Assembly: GCA_022457155.1 (NCBI GenBank)
Contig: JAJGOT010000288.1
Span: 62,001 to 126,000, forward strand
Direction: 5' to 3'
DNA: 64,000 bases
Source of the DNA: Cladopsammia gracilis
Taxonomy: Eukaryota > Cnidaria > Anthozoa > Scleractinia > Dendrophylliidae
Shown: positions 45,845-57,500 of the stretch, piece by piece
Layout: every line of letters begins with the position of its first letter
Position numbering within the stretch: the stretch's first letter is position 1
Made by a program: the position numbers and the translations under genes
Notes under the pieces: generated by a model
Told to the model about the DNA's origin: nothing
Seen by the model: only the letters and a program-made list of their open reading frames with translations
The model's database searches: none

Positions 45845-48800
45845 TCATAATTTTTCGTGTCCTCTATCGCTAGCATCCAGACTGTTACTGGACGCGCGGG
45901 AAGCACCTCGCTTTTTATTCTTCCTGTTTCTCCTTCCCTTTCTTTGTTTGTTTCGTTTGTCGCCTATCTGTTTCTTAGGAGGCCTATTTTGACTGTTACT
46001 GTCCGTATTTGTCACAGAAGCAGTTATCTGCGGTCCACTGCCATTGTATGGAGACACCTCATCTTCTGGTGATTTACACACGTGTTTATCAACAGTTCTT
46101 CTGCACATGTTGCACTTCACATAACAACACCAGTGAAACTTGCACGCACATTTGTATTCCTCTTCAACTTGGATGGTGTTGAACCCGCGCCCGCAGCACA
46201 AAATCCCGCAACTCCCGTGTCCTGGAGTGGTCTTGTTGCAAACCCGTCCCGTGGTACCCAGCGAGCCCGTGTTGGAGTTAGGGACGCAGTAATCCGGAGA
46301 CTCTTCCAAGAACACGAGCTCATCACGTGGGGGCTTGACCGGATATAACTTATCAGCTATCACGAGTTCATTTCCGCTCTGATCCACTGTTACTACGATT
46401 GCATTGTGGTATCTTTCGCGAAGAACAGCGCCTACTTCGCTAAACGGAGACATGGCTTTCCAGCAAGTTTTAACTTGACACGAACCGGATACGCCATGAC
46501 ATTTGCAATCCAACATCATTTGGTTTTTCACGGCCTGTTAAAATATAAATTTTGCCCACAGTTAATTAACTAATAAAAGTCATGCAAAGATCATTTATTC
46601 AAAAAGAAACTATAAGGTACTATAAATAATTGTGCCATTTCATTGAAACCCTCGAAATTTAATTTCATTTGTTTTCTGAAATTTACGGCAAATGGTGAAG
46701 TAAATAACATCCCAGCGCACCTACGCAATGGACGGGAGCGAGAGTAATGGGAGCTAAACTGCGCCAACATCTGTAGCGTTGTAGTTTGGTCCTCCGGTGC
46801 AGTTAGGTCTTCTGACCTCGTGACCAATAACGGGCCAATAGTAAGCGTGTTCAGTTGCGACCAATAAAAATGCGTGGTGATCGTGTCTTCTAGGATTATT
46901 TTGCCCAGGGAAGGGATGTTGGACCGAGAGTTTTTCCACATGTCTCGCACATTCGCCATGCTGATTTTAGCATTCGCGGCCATAAGATTCACTCAGCAGG
47001 GTTTTCCTTTTCGGCTGGCGACCAGCGATTGTTGCAGCCTGTGAACGGCTCAGTCGCCGCCAACTGCGTGCCAAAGAATCCTATATGTCAATAATGTAAG
47101 TGCAATGGTACAAACATTCTCGACCCCAGAGCACTTCTCTTTTGAAAAAAAAAATACAGAGAGTTCAGGGTCGAGTTGTTCGAAGGACGATTAGCGCTAA
47201 TCCAGGGTTAATTACAATGACAACACATATGTTCTGTTGACAGTTAATCCAGGATTAGTGCTAATCAGGCTTTGAACAACTCGGCGCTGATCGGCCGGCC
47301 CTGGGGTCTAAAATGAAAGCGTAGGCCCTGGGGACGAGATTAATCGCGCATGTGCAAGCCGGGGAAAATTGAGTCGCACAAACACTCGCTTAATGTTTTT
47401 CGTAACTATTCCAAATATTTTGTTTGTTTGTTCTAGAGGTATATTGATTTACTTAGAGCAACACAGGACATTGCTTTGACTGAGTTGATATCGTATTTAG
47501 GTTATTTATAGAGTTTGACCTTATAGGCTGCACGAAATAACAATGATTAGTCTATTTTTAAAAAGACTGATTCCTTTTACCTCATCATCTTCTAAAGGCC
47601 CGTTTATACAGATTTTTGTGCATTTTTTTGTCGCACTTTTTGATGCAATTTTTGTCGCGCGCAACTTGCATCTTGAAATCGCATATGTGTAAACGGGCGG
47701 CGATTTCAGTGCGATTTGTCGCAATTTGTCGCGTGATGTCGCAGATGTTTCGAACATGTTCGAAACCTAATGCAACTTGGCGACGATTTTTGGGAAATTG
47801 CAGCAAATATCGCACCCGAATCGCACAGGAAATCGCCGCTGGTTTACACTTGCGACAATCCGAGTTTTATGACCTCAATAAACAAAATTTTAGAAACTTT
47901 CCAGGTATATCAGATACAAATTCTCTTTTCGTGGAGAATAGTCAGAAATCGATGAAAAATTTCTTAAACAGAATTATTAAGAAAATAGAATCAGAATCTA
48001 AGGTACATCAGATGAAGCTTGTTCAACTAAACATCAAGCTTAATTTTTATTTTAAATTCACAAATGACACAGGAAGTTCTAGTAACTGTTATGACGTAAT
48101 AAAAAAATATGAAACACAGACGAACACTGGCTAAGTTTCTAACAGGAAATCATTGCCTACGTATAGAAACGGGTAGACATGCAAAACCAAAAATTCCAAG
48201 AGATTTAAGGCACTGCGAATGCTGAAATTAGAAAACATTGTAAAAGTTTTTTGAATCTACAAAATACAGATAGAATTAATTTCTTTTTTAATAATGTTGA
48301 CCCCTTTATATGTAAACAGGTGGGTCACTTTATATATGAAGCTTCAGAGAGACGAAACACGCTGTTAGCAAGGACTGCAATCACTGTATTCTAGTTTAAT
48401 CTGTTAGTGTAATGCTAATAAACTTTGATTTGATTTGATTTGCATTGGAGAGCGCGACAAAAATCGCATCAAAAAATCGCATGTGTAAACGGGCCTTAAA
48501 TGTCGTTACCAAAATTTTTAATAACACAATATCATTTAACTTTCTCTTAGCGAGATACGTATAGTTCGCGAAACAAAAATGCAGTTTGGTTTTCGTTTAT
48601 CACTCTTGTTATAGAGACCCCGTGTTCGCCAAACAAATCCTTGAATCTCTTGCAAAATTTGGGGTGGTAACTGATTAAATTATAAAATTAGTTTGAACTG
48701 ACGCAAGAGTTTTAAATCAGTTTACATTTCATTGAAGGAGACGGTTTGTCAATATTTGAAAACAGCATTTGCCTCTAATTTTATTATTGAATTGCGAACG

Positions 48801-51675
48801 TATTATTAAAAAGTAAAGAAAAAGCACCTCAAAAATAAAGATGATGTAGCATGAGTTTACAAAAAGAGGTTTTCGCAAATTTTTTGCGACGGACCATTCT
48901 TTTTCGTTATAATCCGGAGAAAAACTGAACGGAAGCCATAAGGCGAAATTCTCAAAATATTTGCTAAAGATACAAACAAACAAACACTTTGACGAAACTA
49001 TTCATAAACCAATGAGTTTGAAGGAACGTGAAGGCATCTGACTTTATCTGAAAAACATTTCACACAATATCTGATTTTGTTAGGAAATTGCCTGCGGACA
49101 ACTCTAAAATGTTCTCTAATCGTGTTAACAGGAAACGAAAACAAAACCCTCTCCAAACGAAACCGCGTAAACACCCTCAAGAATAAAATCTATTCACGCT
49201 ATACATGCACTCGATATTAGCTATCTTTGCTATAAAAGTAGGCAAACAAAGTCCGTATAAGAACTTGATGAGTATATATTTTTTCCATAAGACCACTTCA
49301 CACTTAAAAAGGACGTACTGTAAGGAGCTCTTTCTGGAAACCATCTATTATCGGCAATGAAATAGAGTAGTTTCAATATCGCTTTCCTTTTATTGAATAA
49401 AATTGGCGATGATATATATTTCGTGAAATTCCCTCCACATTCTCAAGCTGAGCTGAGCCGTCTCGTGACGTTTTGTTCATTTTTTTTGTCCGGTTTTCTG
49501 ATAAGAAACCGCAGGAGATGTTGGTAACATTTTGTTAGTATAACTGTGTTAAAAAAATTGGAAACTCTTGAGTGATTTGAGGGAGTGAGGCCGTTGTGGT
49601 TTTGGCATGGAATTCCTTATATGTGGACAGAATTACTAAGTTTTCCGCAGTAAAATGATATTTTAAAAACACTGTTGAAAGCAAAGTTTTATTTTCCCAA
49701 ATTGAAATGATTTTCGTTCTACAGATTGCTTAAAGAACTGCAGAATTTAATGATGTTTTGATTTAATTTAAACTTCGATAAAAGTAAAAACGAAAAATTG
49801 AAAGCTACATAGCTTAGAAAATGTTTCGTGTCTCACAAAATGCAATTGAACTGAGAACCGACATGTTTTCAAAGTGAACTTCTGAGTTTAGTTTCAATTT
49901 CCCACGTTTAGCATATAGCCTAAAGAGCTCTTGACATTTTTTCAAGCATGACGAACATTCTACACGTCTGTATATACCAAAATTCAGGAAGTTGATTCAA
50001 CAAATGTTGGCGCCGTACAGGTTATAAAAATACAACTAGACAACGTAATTCCACACGCTTTTCCTGTTTTTCGATGTTTATCTAAACAAACTTCACAGCA
50101 CCCATCGTGTAAGTCGTGATTGCTGACAAGATTACAAAACAGCTATGCTATTTATTTCCCAAAACGAATACTTTGGAAACTCAGATTACTTTATTTTAAC
50201 TTTTAGTTTTTTTTTTTTTTCAGAACATGTACATAAAAAGTTATGATTTTTTTTGTTCCAGTATAATATACTATATATATCCACCCACGTTGATGCACGA
50301 GATTAACTTTCAAAGCAATCGTTTATCCAAGATCCTAATGTATTGTTTGTGAGAACACTCCTGGGAAATAGATGAATTTCAAACATCCATACTAAAATAT
50401 GAAAGAGAGCTAAACTGATCCACAGACTCTTTGAAGCACGAACTCCGTTGATGAGCTGGTTAGTGATGTAAATTTAATTTATCGATAAGATCGTTCCCCG
50501 AAATTTAAAGACAATATAAACTCGCACTTACCTGGGCTTAGCATCAATTAATTGATAAATAAATGGTTGTTACTTACTCTTCTCCCTACAAAGTTGTTGT
50601 GGAGATTCATTTTTGCTCTGGCATCTCGCTCCTGCTCCCGAGAATCGACGAATGATTTGGCGAATCTTAGACCATATGCGATGTTGTCGCTACAACCTCC
50701 CCATTCGAAACCCTTGTGACTTCTTCCTTTACGTTTGGTGTCACAAGTGCAATCTCTTATTTCACCCCGGCTACAAGCTTTAGTCACTTCGTATACGACC
50801 CCGGCAGAAGATATGGCGTAGACAAACGCGCTTTCACGGCTGGCTGTCAAAAGTCAAGAAAAGTACTGTTAAAAACCATTCAAGCAAAAACGAAAACGTT
50901 TAGATCATAAACTCAGTCTTTGTCATGAAATCTCGTGAATAAATCAATCGGATGACAGAGTTTTGAGACTCTTGAAAGTAAGTATTAAGTATCTGAGAGC
51001 GCTCCGTGTGGAATATCATCAGTTTCTACCATGCGGTTTATATTTTAGTAAACTTAGTGGCTTTACCATGGATAACACTTATGACTTTTGAAAATCGTCG
51101 AGCTGTATAGATTAATACATAAGTTGTCAGAGCTATAATTTAGAATTACAAGTCATCTATACTCGTTATAAGTAATCTCGAGTGATGTACCTTATTTTCA
51201 AGTCTATTTTATTTTACCTTTTCGCATAACTTTTCCAAAAACGCTGACATCACGAGCCACCGTTGAGCAGTTCCACCTTTGATCTTTAAATTGATGCTGG
51301 CATTCCTCCACACCGAGCTTGGCGCCTTTTCCGATGCTAACCATAACATCAGGGTTTTCTCGACAAAGTTGGCGTTGAAAGTTCACCAGCCCAGCAATGT
51401 TGTTACACATGATTTTTGCGCCCAGTGCGTACACTTGCGACATAAACCTGGCGACATAAATAAACAAATCGGCACAATGCTAAATTTCTCACCTCCAACT
51501 TAAATTGAACATAAATTGACTGAGCAATTCTTGGACTAATCTGGAGAGTAAACTTTTGATTGATGTAATCTTCTTAGATCGGAAGACTGAAGTTAACTTA
51601 CCACCAGTGAGAAGATGAAAGAATTGGAAATGTAAACAGAAAAAGCGTAAAAACCCAAACAGTAGAAATCCGCAT
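45845..51675 (-). CDS. Wnt2: Wnt2-type secreted ligand, upstream tandem copy (B, basic C-terminal tail)
   Basis: Exons on the minus strand: 51675-51602, 51447-51218, 50843-50578 and 46534-45845 (1260 bases, 419 residues). Exon 1 and exon 3 lengths match Wnt2-A exactly (74 and 266), and exon 2 differs by one codon. It has a signal peptide (about 1-22), 24 core cysteines, and the acylation loop [10 protein letters not shown] with Ser206. The [16 protein letters not shown] stretch is identical to vertebrate WNT2 as I remember it. After the last core cysteine (residue 343) comes a 76-residue tail: an acidic/Ser-Asn-rich part, then a dense Lys/Arg block at about 375-403 and a Ser-rich end. Human WNT2 has only about a dozen residues there. 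The tail is in frame within the same exon up to a single stop, so it is not an intron read-through artefact. The 4.0-kb third intron holds a Harbinger-like element. Confidence 0.94.
46591..46992 (-). other. Unassigned open stretch in Wnt2-B intron 3
   Basis: A 133-codon frame, overlapped by a second open frame with protein-like text, lies inside Wnt2-B intron 3 on the same strand. It matches no Wnt exon and no family I recognise. A repeat-derived sequence is more likely than a gene. Confidence 0.2.
47172..47283. mobile_element. MITE with CGAGTTGTTC ends
   Basis: CGAGTTGTTCGAAGGACGAT and GATTAGCGCTAATCCAGG on the left are matched inversely by CCAGGATTAGTGCTAATC and GAACAACTCG on the right. 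Confidence 0.75.
47596..48496. mobile_element. 901-bp Harbinger-like element carrying a retroelement tail
   Basis: Inverted ends AGGCCCGTTTATA / TGTAAACGGGCCT and TAA duplications (47593-47595, 48497-48499). Subterminal parts repeat TCGCATGTGTAAACGGGC and GTCGCAATTT. Inside, an unrelated segment ends in AATAAACTTTGATTTGATTT (about 48418-48441), typical of a LINE or retrogene 3' tail. Wnt2-B intron 3. Confidence 0.8.
48500..50577. other. Rest of Wnt2-B intron 3
   Basis: AT-rich, with no repeats or coding sequence I can support apart from a poly-T tract near 50209-50220 and a short TATA-rich stretch near 50265-50280. Confidence 0.5.
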
Positions 51676-54050
51676 GATGAACTTTGCTGTATCACAAGTC
51701 TCTCTACGCTTAGCACTTGACAGCTCTGTGAGGTTGAGAGTTCACGCTATAAAACTGTCGTGAATGATAAATAACTAAAATATATCTCAGGACCTTGGTA
51801 TGCAGTTTGGGGTATTAAAATTACTTGACAATAGCGGTAAGCTACGACGTAACTCAAGAGACATTTGATTGGCTCAAACATTCAACCTAAAGTTGAATTA
51901 AGCGGGCGGTCCTCTTGATCTACTCGTCAAATCTTAAGTGCCATTTAATATTCATGCAAGAAGTTTTATTAACCTGTGCACGAACTACAAATATAGAACT
52001 CATATCGCTGAAATTTTTCCCTACCGATCTTTAATGGAAACTTTCAGCACTTTTATCCCCTTATTAGAAAAACGGCTCGATAAAATGATCTTAAGTATTC
52101 TAAGAAATGTTTGTAATTGATATTGTATGAGGCCTTTTTCATTATCGTAAAGTAAACTCAGAACAATAGATGTTTTTGATCAGTTTGTTTGTATATATAA
52201 ACCACTTACGATGTTTAATGTCAACACAGCTATGTGAGTCTCGCGAGTGACTAGTTTACTCCACACTTTCTTCACACAATTTAGTGTTACTAAGAGCTTA
52301 TGCACGCGCGCGAATGGAACTGTACTTGCGGCATTTCGTTAAGTGTGTTAACAAGAGCTTTCATTTATTTTTCGTTTAGTCGCGGCATGTAAGGTGTATT
52401 TTGAATGCCGCCATCTATTCTTTTATCCGTTGTGAATTGTTAGCGGACCTCTTTGTGTAATTAGCTTTCTTCTTAGAATTGTTGTACGGTGTCTTGCCTG
52501 CCTAATGATCGTGTTAAGGCCATTAAAGCCGCATTTAGAATTGTAACTAGCTCGAGAAGGTGAAAAGAAATCAAACTTCACCGACTTTAATTGAGACTTT
52601 TGATTATTGAATTTTTTGATTATTGAACTTCAAAGGCGAGCGTTTTTTGTTGTCCATTACGTGCGTATAGGCAGTATTCGCGGATATGTTATTGTTCGCT
52701 TTGTCTCATTCCTTTATAATAAGGCCGTGGGATTACATCTTGCGATGATCCTGGCGGAAACTATTTATTACCATTATTGATGAGAAAAAATGTCATTACA
52801 AACTTTATTTTGGGATGCTCAAAAACTTTATATAAAACTTTATTTCTGAGTTGTTAAAGTAGCGTTTCAAATCGGCAAGTTAAACGTGTTTCCGTCCTAT
52901 TTTAGCTAGCGTTTCCACTTGAGTGCAAACATGCAGAACAAAGCACGTATTTGAAGCCATATAGGAAATGAAAGCATAAAGATTGGGCAGTGACAACGTG
53001 GGGCAAAATAATTAAAAGAAGTTGAAAGAAAAGAGTGGGTTATGAAAGGACTACGCCTCGTCTATTAACTTGACATTTACAGTATTTTAATATTCTTATC
53101 ATGTTTAACAGGGAACGTGAAAAGCCTTACGAAATTTGTTTGTGGGGTTAACAAATGGAAGAAAGATCAGTTTTACGCTTTCCTCGTCTTAGCTTTGCGG
53201 TTGTTACTCAAGGGACGTTAAATTAAATAAATGAGATTCCTTTATCCCGGTGAAGAATTAAACTGTAACTTATTTTTTGTCCGGTCTTATTTCGCTTTGA
53301 TCTGTTTTCAACAGATCTCTTTCCGATCCGGTAGTTGACCAAAGCTTAAAACCAAACTAATTACTTCTTACCAGTCAATCATAGATATCATGATATTCCC
53401 ATGTATAGCTACAAGTGAATCTACATTTAGCTGGCTGTGTTCCAATTTCTTTAATCTTTTTTGCTTTCTACATCCGCCATGCTTTAATTTAAGTGCAAAT
53501 TTTAACACCAAGAAAAGATCACGATTAACACTTAAAAAGCCAATTACTTAAACGGTTAAACCTTCATAAACCTCCACCACGAATTGAAACCAAACTGCCA
53601 AAGGATGGCTAAATGTAGCTCCAAATTCTATCTGTGCTTACTTATGGTTGTTTCGCGACGTTATTTCTATAATCATTTCTCCGTTTTTTAACCTTGACTC
53701 CTATTTAACACCTCAGTTAAAATATCGGATAATAATCATTAAGTTCTCTATACAATCGTTTTAGCGCGACAATCTCTCGCATGCAGTTGTGGTGAATTCG
53801 CCCCCGCTTGCGCTTGATACTCAAGTTCCCGGAAAGACTAGACGATTTCCAAATGAAAACAGAACTGAGAGTCGATTTGTTCAAGTTGTTTCAATAAAGT
53901 AAAGTAAATAAATTGTATCTGATCCTTTTTGCCACTCTAAGTTTTGAGTTTCCATACCGCTGCAGCCCGCAAAACTGGGGGCTTCGTTTGTGAAACATTT
54001 GACAAAATCAGTGAAATCACGTTTTCGAACTTACAAACAAAACATACTTA
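51676..54050. other. Upstream flank of Wnt2-B
   Basis: Contains the Wnt2-B promoter. No TATA box or 5' UTR intron placed confidently. AT-rich and almost free of recognisable transposons, unlike the rest of the window, so a plausible place for developmental enhancers. Confidence 0.4.
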
Positions 54051-54170
54051 GGCCCAGTTCAAACGTCGAACTTCACATGTGCCGAACCTAACGCAAATTA
54101 ACAAGAACAATAGATTTTGCTCATTTGCATTAGGTTAGGCACATGTGAAGTTCGACGTTTGAACTGGGCC
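54051..54170. mobile_element. 120-bp Harbinger-like MITE, TTA duplication
   Basis: Ends GGCCCAGTTCAAACGTCGAA and complement are inverted over about 40 bases with a short AT-rich loop. TTA on both sides (54048-54050, 54171-54173). Confidence 0.9.
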
Positions 54171-55199
54171 TTATAAGGCACAGCGGACTGATCACGGATT
54201 GCAGGCGAAATTATTGAGAATTCAGTTGAGAATAACACTAAAATTTAAAGAAACAGAACAAGTGCAAATATTGAGTCTGAATGGAAATGGAACTTAGGAG
54301 TGATTGAAATCTGGTTTTAAAAAGAGACTAAAATTAAAGTCAAATATGACAAAGCATACCACCCAAAACTGTAGACGTTTAGATGTACTTTTATACAAAA
54401 AATTAGATTGGATCAACCGAGTTGATACGGTATACTTAAACTGCCACCGTAAAGACATTCAAAAATGAAATCTCAGTCTTTACGGGTGGCTAAGCCGGTA
54501 CCTTATCAATTCAGTTGATAAAACCACTTATTTTATTCCCCCACCAACACAATTTCTTTAGAAACTTAACCCTTGAAACGCATGCTTTTATAACCGACTT
54601 TCATCCAAATACTATTAACTTCCAGGGCACTACATACGCGAAGTCTTTTCTGGGGAAAACGGTTCGGATTCGTGGATGACTTACAGACATCCTGCAAACG
54701 TGTTCAGACGGGGAAGGAAAAATGCGTGGGACGTTAATGTGTTTTCGTGAGGTCTTGAACATGTCTTCACGTGGGTGGGCCACAAAAAAACACTTGAAAC
54801 AGTTTCGAAACATTAAATTTTATAGCAATTGCTTCGTGCTTCTGTTGATTATTTCTTAAAATAAATAAAAATTACTGAAGTCTTCTATACTACAATACAA
54901 ATACACCTGCACCGAGGAACTCGGCAAAAACTCGTTTTGATCTAAGAGAATATCTTTATTTTTACCGTTGAGTAGTGTTTGAAATTAAATATACTTTTTA
55001 TTTTTTATTCTCATACCTCGCCGCTTGGCAGTGTTCATCCTGATGCTTTTGACTGTTTTTAAGCCGTTGTAATAAAGGACAAAGAATTTTTTGTGTGCAC
55101 TTTTATAAAATGGTGTTTTATGAAGTATATCCTTTTTCTAAATGAAATGATATAGCATTACCACGAACTGCGGATCATCATTGCAATTACATGAACGGA

Positions 55200-55710
55200 C
55201 GTTTACGCAACTACTTGAAAATATTTCAAGCTTCAAGTTCAACGTGATATAAGTCAACAGAGCTGAGCTATACGAAGCTTAAAGAAGATACGTTTGCAAT
55301 TCTGAGTAACGAGTTTTTTTACAAGACAGTAATGTTATACAGTTTCATCGTTTCAACGTCGAGAGTTGCGGTTATTAAAACCTGGCCGTACACTTTGTGA
55401 TATTAGATAACTGTCAACCCTTACCCAAGAGCTGAGCTACGCGAAGTTTCGGAATGATGCAAGCAGTGGGCGTAAATACCTCAGTGCAAATCTAAGCAAG
55501 CGATATTTTTTATAAGAAAATAACTATTTCATGGATCCAGCGTGATTTAAGCCGTAAGCTCCACGATATTGAGACGGCAAGTATGACGTTCTTCCAGAGC
55601 TGAACTTCTTATGATGTAAACAGTGGGTGTCAAATACGTTTGCAAATTCTGAGCAAGCGATTTTTTTTTTTACAAGAAAAGAAACCGGTATTACAAGGTT
55701 CCAACGTGAT
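55200..55710 (+). repeat. Diverged 168-bp tandem repeat, 3 copies
   Basis: AGAGCTGA(G/A)C occurs at 55259, 55427 and 55595, exactly 168 bases apart. Each is followed by a GCAA(T/A)TCTGAG(T/C)AA-like segment and an ACAAGA-like stretch, and preceded by AACGTGAT or variants. Units are heavily diverged. Confidence 0.7.
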
Positions 55711-56319
55711 TTGACTTTAATTACTTTAATTACTTTACTTTAAATTTCACTTTAGTGAAGCTATAAATTGCGGCTTTCCTCTGAGTCAAAAATAGAGTGC
55801 GCCGATATCATCCGCATTCAAATTAAATTTGCTACTATATATATATACAACGAACACCGCAGAATTTAACCGCTAATTGCTACTTGAGATGATAAATCGG
55901 CTTTGCTGCGAGTGTTTTTGCTCTTATATAGATTTCAAGCGGCTCTAACTACAGCGTGAGAATATTAAACTTTATCCAACGAGACAAAAGAACCAAAAGC
56001 AATTCTCAGACAATTTTACTGAGTTCCTACACGTCAGCCGTACTCAGGAGTTTGGACCACTTTATAGACTAACAATAAATTTGGAAATTTCAATCAGACC
56101 GAGAAACCATCGAAACTGCTGGAGAGCCAGTAAATTAGCAAAATATCCTGAAATATAAGCGAAGATATAGTTCAGTGATTTTCAGAGATGTTTGTATGGT
56201 TCGTTCGCAAATCTTTCATACCCGGCGGATACCTCGAACTGAAAAGGCTATCGGTTTAACCATTTTCATCAAGTAATACGCCTTGCCAAATTCAAAGCTG
56301 GAAAATGGTTGCAAATGTC

Positions 56320-56440
56320 ATTTTGTAAAATGCTGAGGAACTTCAGCACCATAAAAAAGTACTTCTCTGTGGCTAGAATGGTCACACTTTAGGATTTCGG
56401 TCACAGACTCAAACTCTAACAGCTCAAGTATAACAAGCGG
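56320..56440 (+). mobile_element. Old copy of the TTAACCCTTT MITE interior
   Basis: TTTTGTAAAAT, AATGGTCACAC, AGGATTTCGGTCACAGACTC and CTAAC follow the order of the MITE at 35014-35196 with many changes. Confidence 0.55.
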
Positions 56441-56849
56441 ATTTAGTCTGGAAGTGTAAAGGATATAGCTTTTTTTTAAGCTTGCAGTAAAAGATTTGGA
56501 TTTTTTCTGTCTCGTGCGATCAATTTTTACCTTATTCAAATTTAATTTTTCTACATCCATTTATTGAATATCTTTTTACTGTCTAAATTTTTGGAATTCA
56601 AGACAAGAAATTTCATGTGTTTCATTGTTCTCAGTTCCGCGGCTTGAAAAACAAACAGCTTTTGGAATGAAATATTAGCTACATGCCAGGACAATATAGA
56701 TTGGTTTCGTGATCAGACGAGGAAATACGTGATCAGAAGAAATTTTAATGAACAATTTAGTAACAATTAAAGGGCGTTATATAATTACCCTGCCAAGGAA
56801 ACGAAACCACACGGGTCATGGGTTATTATCCCACCGATTGTAAGTCCTG

Positions 56850-57500
56850 AGAAAAAATTATCCAACACGCAACTGTTGTCATGCCAAGCGCAGGAAAATA
56901 TGCAAATGTTAGGGCCGTTTATATGGGAGAAAATAAGACGCGTCTTATCTAAGACGCGACTTAAATGAGATGCGAAGTGTACCATTTATACGTTTGCGTC
57001 CAACATAAGACGCGAAGATCACGTATAAATGGTTCGCGTCTTATTTTTGATACGGCGCACTTGTTGTTCACGTCTTATTTAGGACGCGAAAGCATTTATA
57101 CGAGGAAGTTCACGTCTTATTTAAGTCACGGACAAAATGAGAACAGCTGAAAACCCTGTTCTAAGATATGACGCGTCTTATTTAAGTCGCGTCTAAAATA
57201 AGACACGAATGCTTATTTTGTACTGTTTATACGATCGGTTCGCGTCTTATTTAAGTCGCGTCTTAGATAAGACGCGTCTTATTTTCTGTCGTATAAATGG
57301 CCCTATTGTCAAGCGCGGGTAAACACATCAGTGTCAAGAGCGGGAAGGCATAAGTTCGGTGCCTAACGCGGGAACATATGCGACAAGTATCAAGCGCGGG
57401 AAAACATGCCACCGGTGCCAAGCGCGGGAAAATACGCGACAAGTGTCAAGCGCGGGAAAACGCACAACCGACGAACCGGTGTCAAGCGCGGGAAATTGAA
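56850..57500 (+). repeat. 28-bp minisatellite of AAGCGCGGGAAA units, split by a MITE
   Basis: Units TGTCAAGCGCGGGAAAA recur about every 28 bases at 57306-57500. One diverged unit (CCAAGCGCAGGAAAA, 56884) lies on the other side of the MITE. GCGCGGGAAA is exact at 57394, 57422, 57450 and 57486. Confidence 0.85.
56912..57303. mobile_element. 392-bp MITE with TA duplication
   Basis: Inverted ends GGGCCGTTTATA / TATAAATGGCCC extended by AAATAAGACGCGTCTTATCT and complement. The interior repeats AAGACGCGAA/TTCGCGTCTTAT many times. Flanked by TA (56910-56911, 57304-57305). Confidence 0.85.

Noticed and set aside
46591..46992. Extra Wnt2-B exon
   Set aside because: No Wnt similarity; exons 3 and 4 join in phase without it, as in Wnt2-A and other Wnt genes.
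47616..48134. 172-codon gene
   Set aside because: It lies wholly inside the Harbinger-like element and starts in its subterminal repeats; the text is low-complexity and matches no family.
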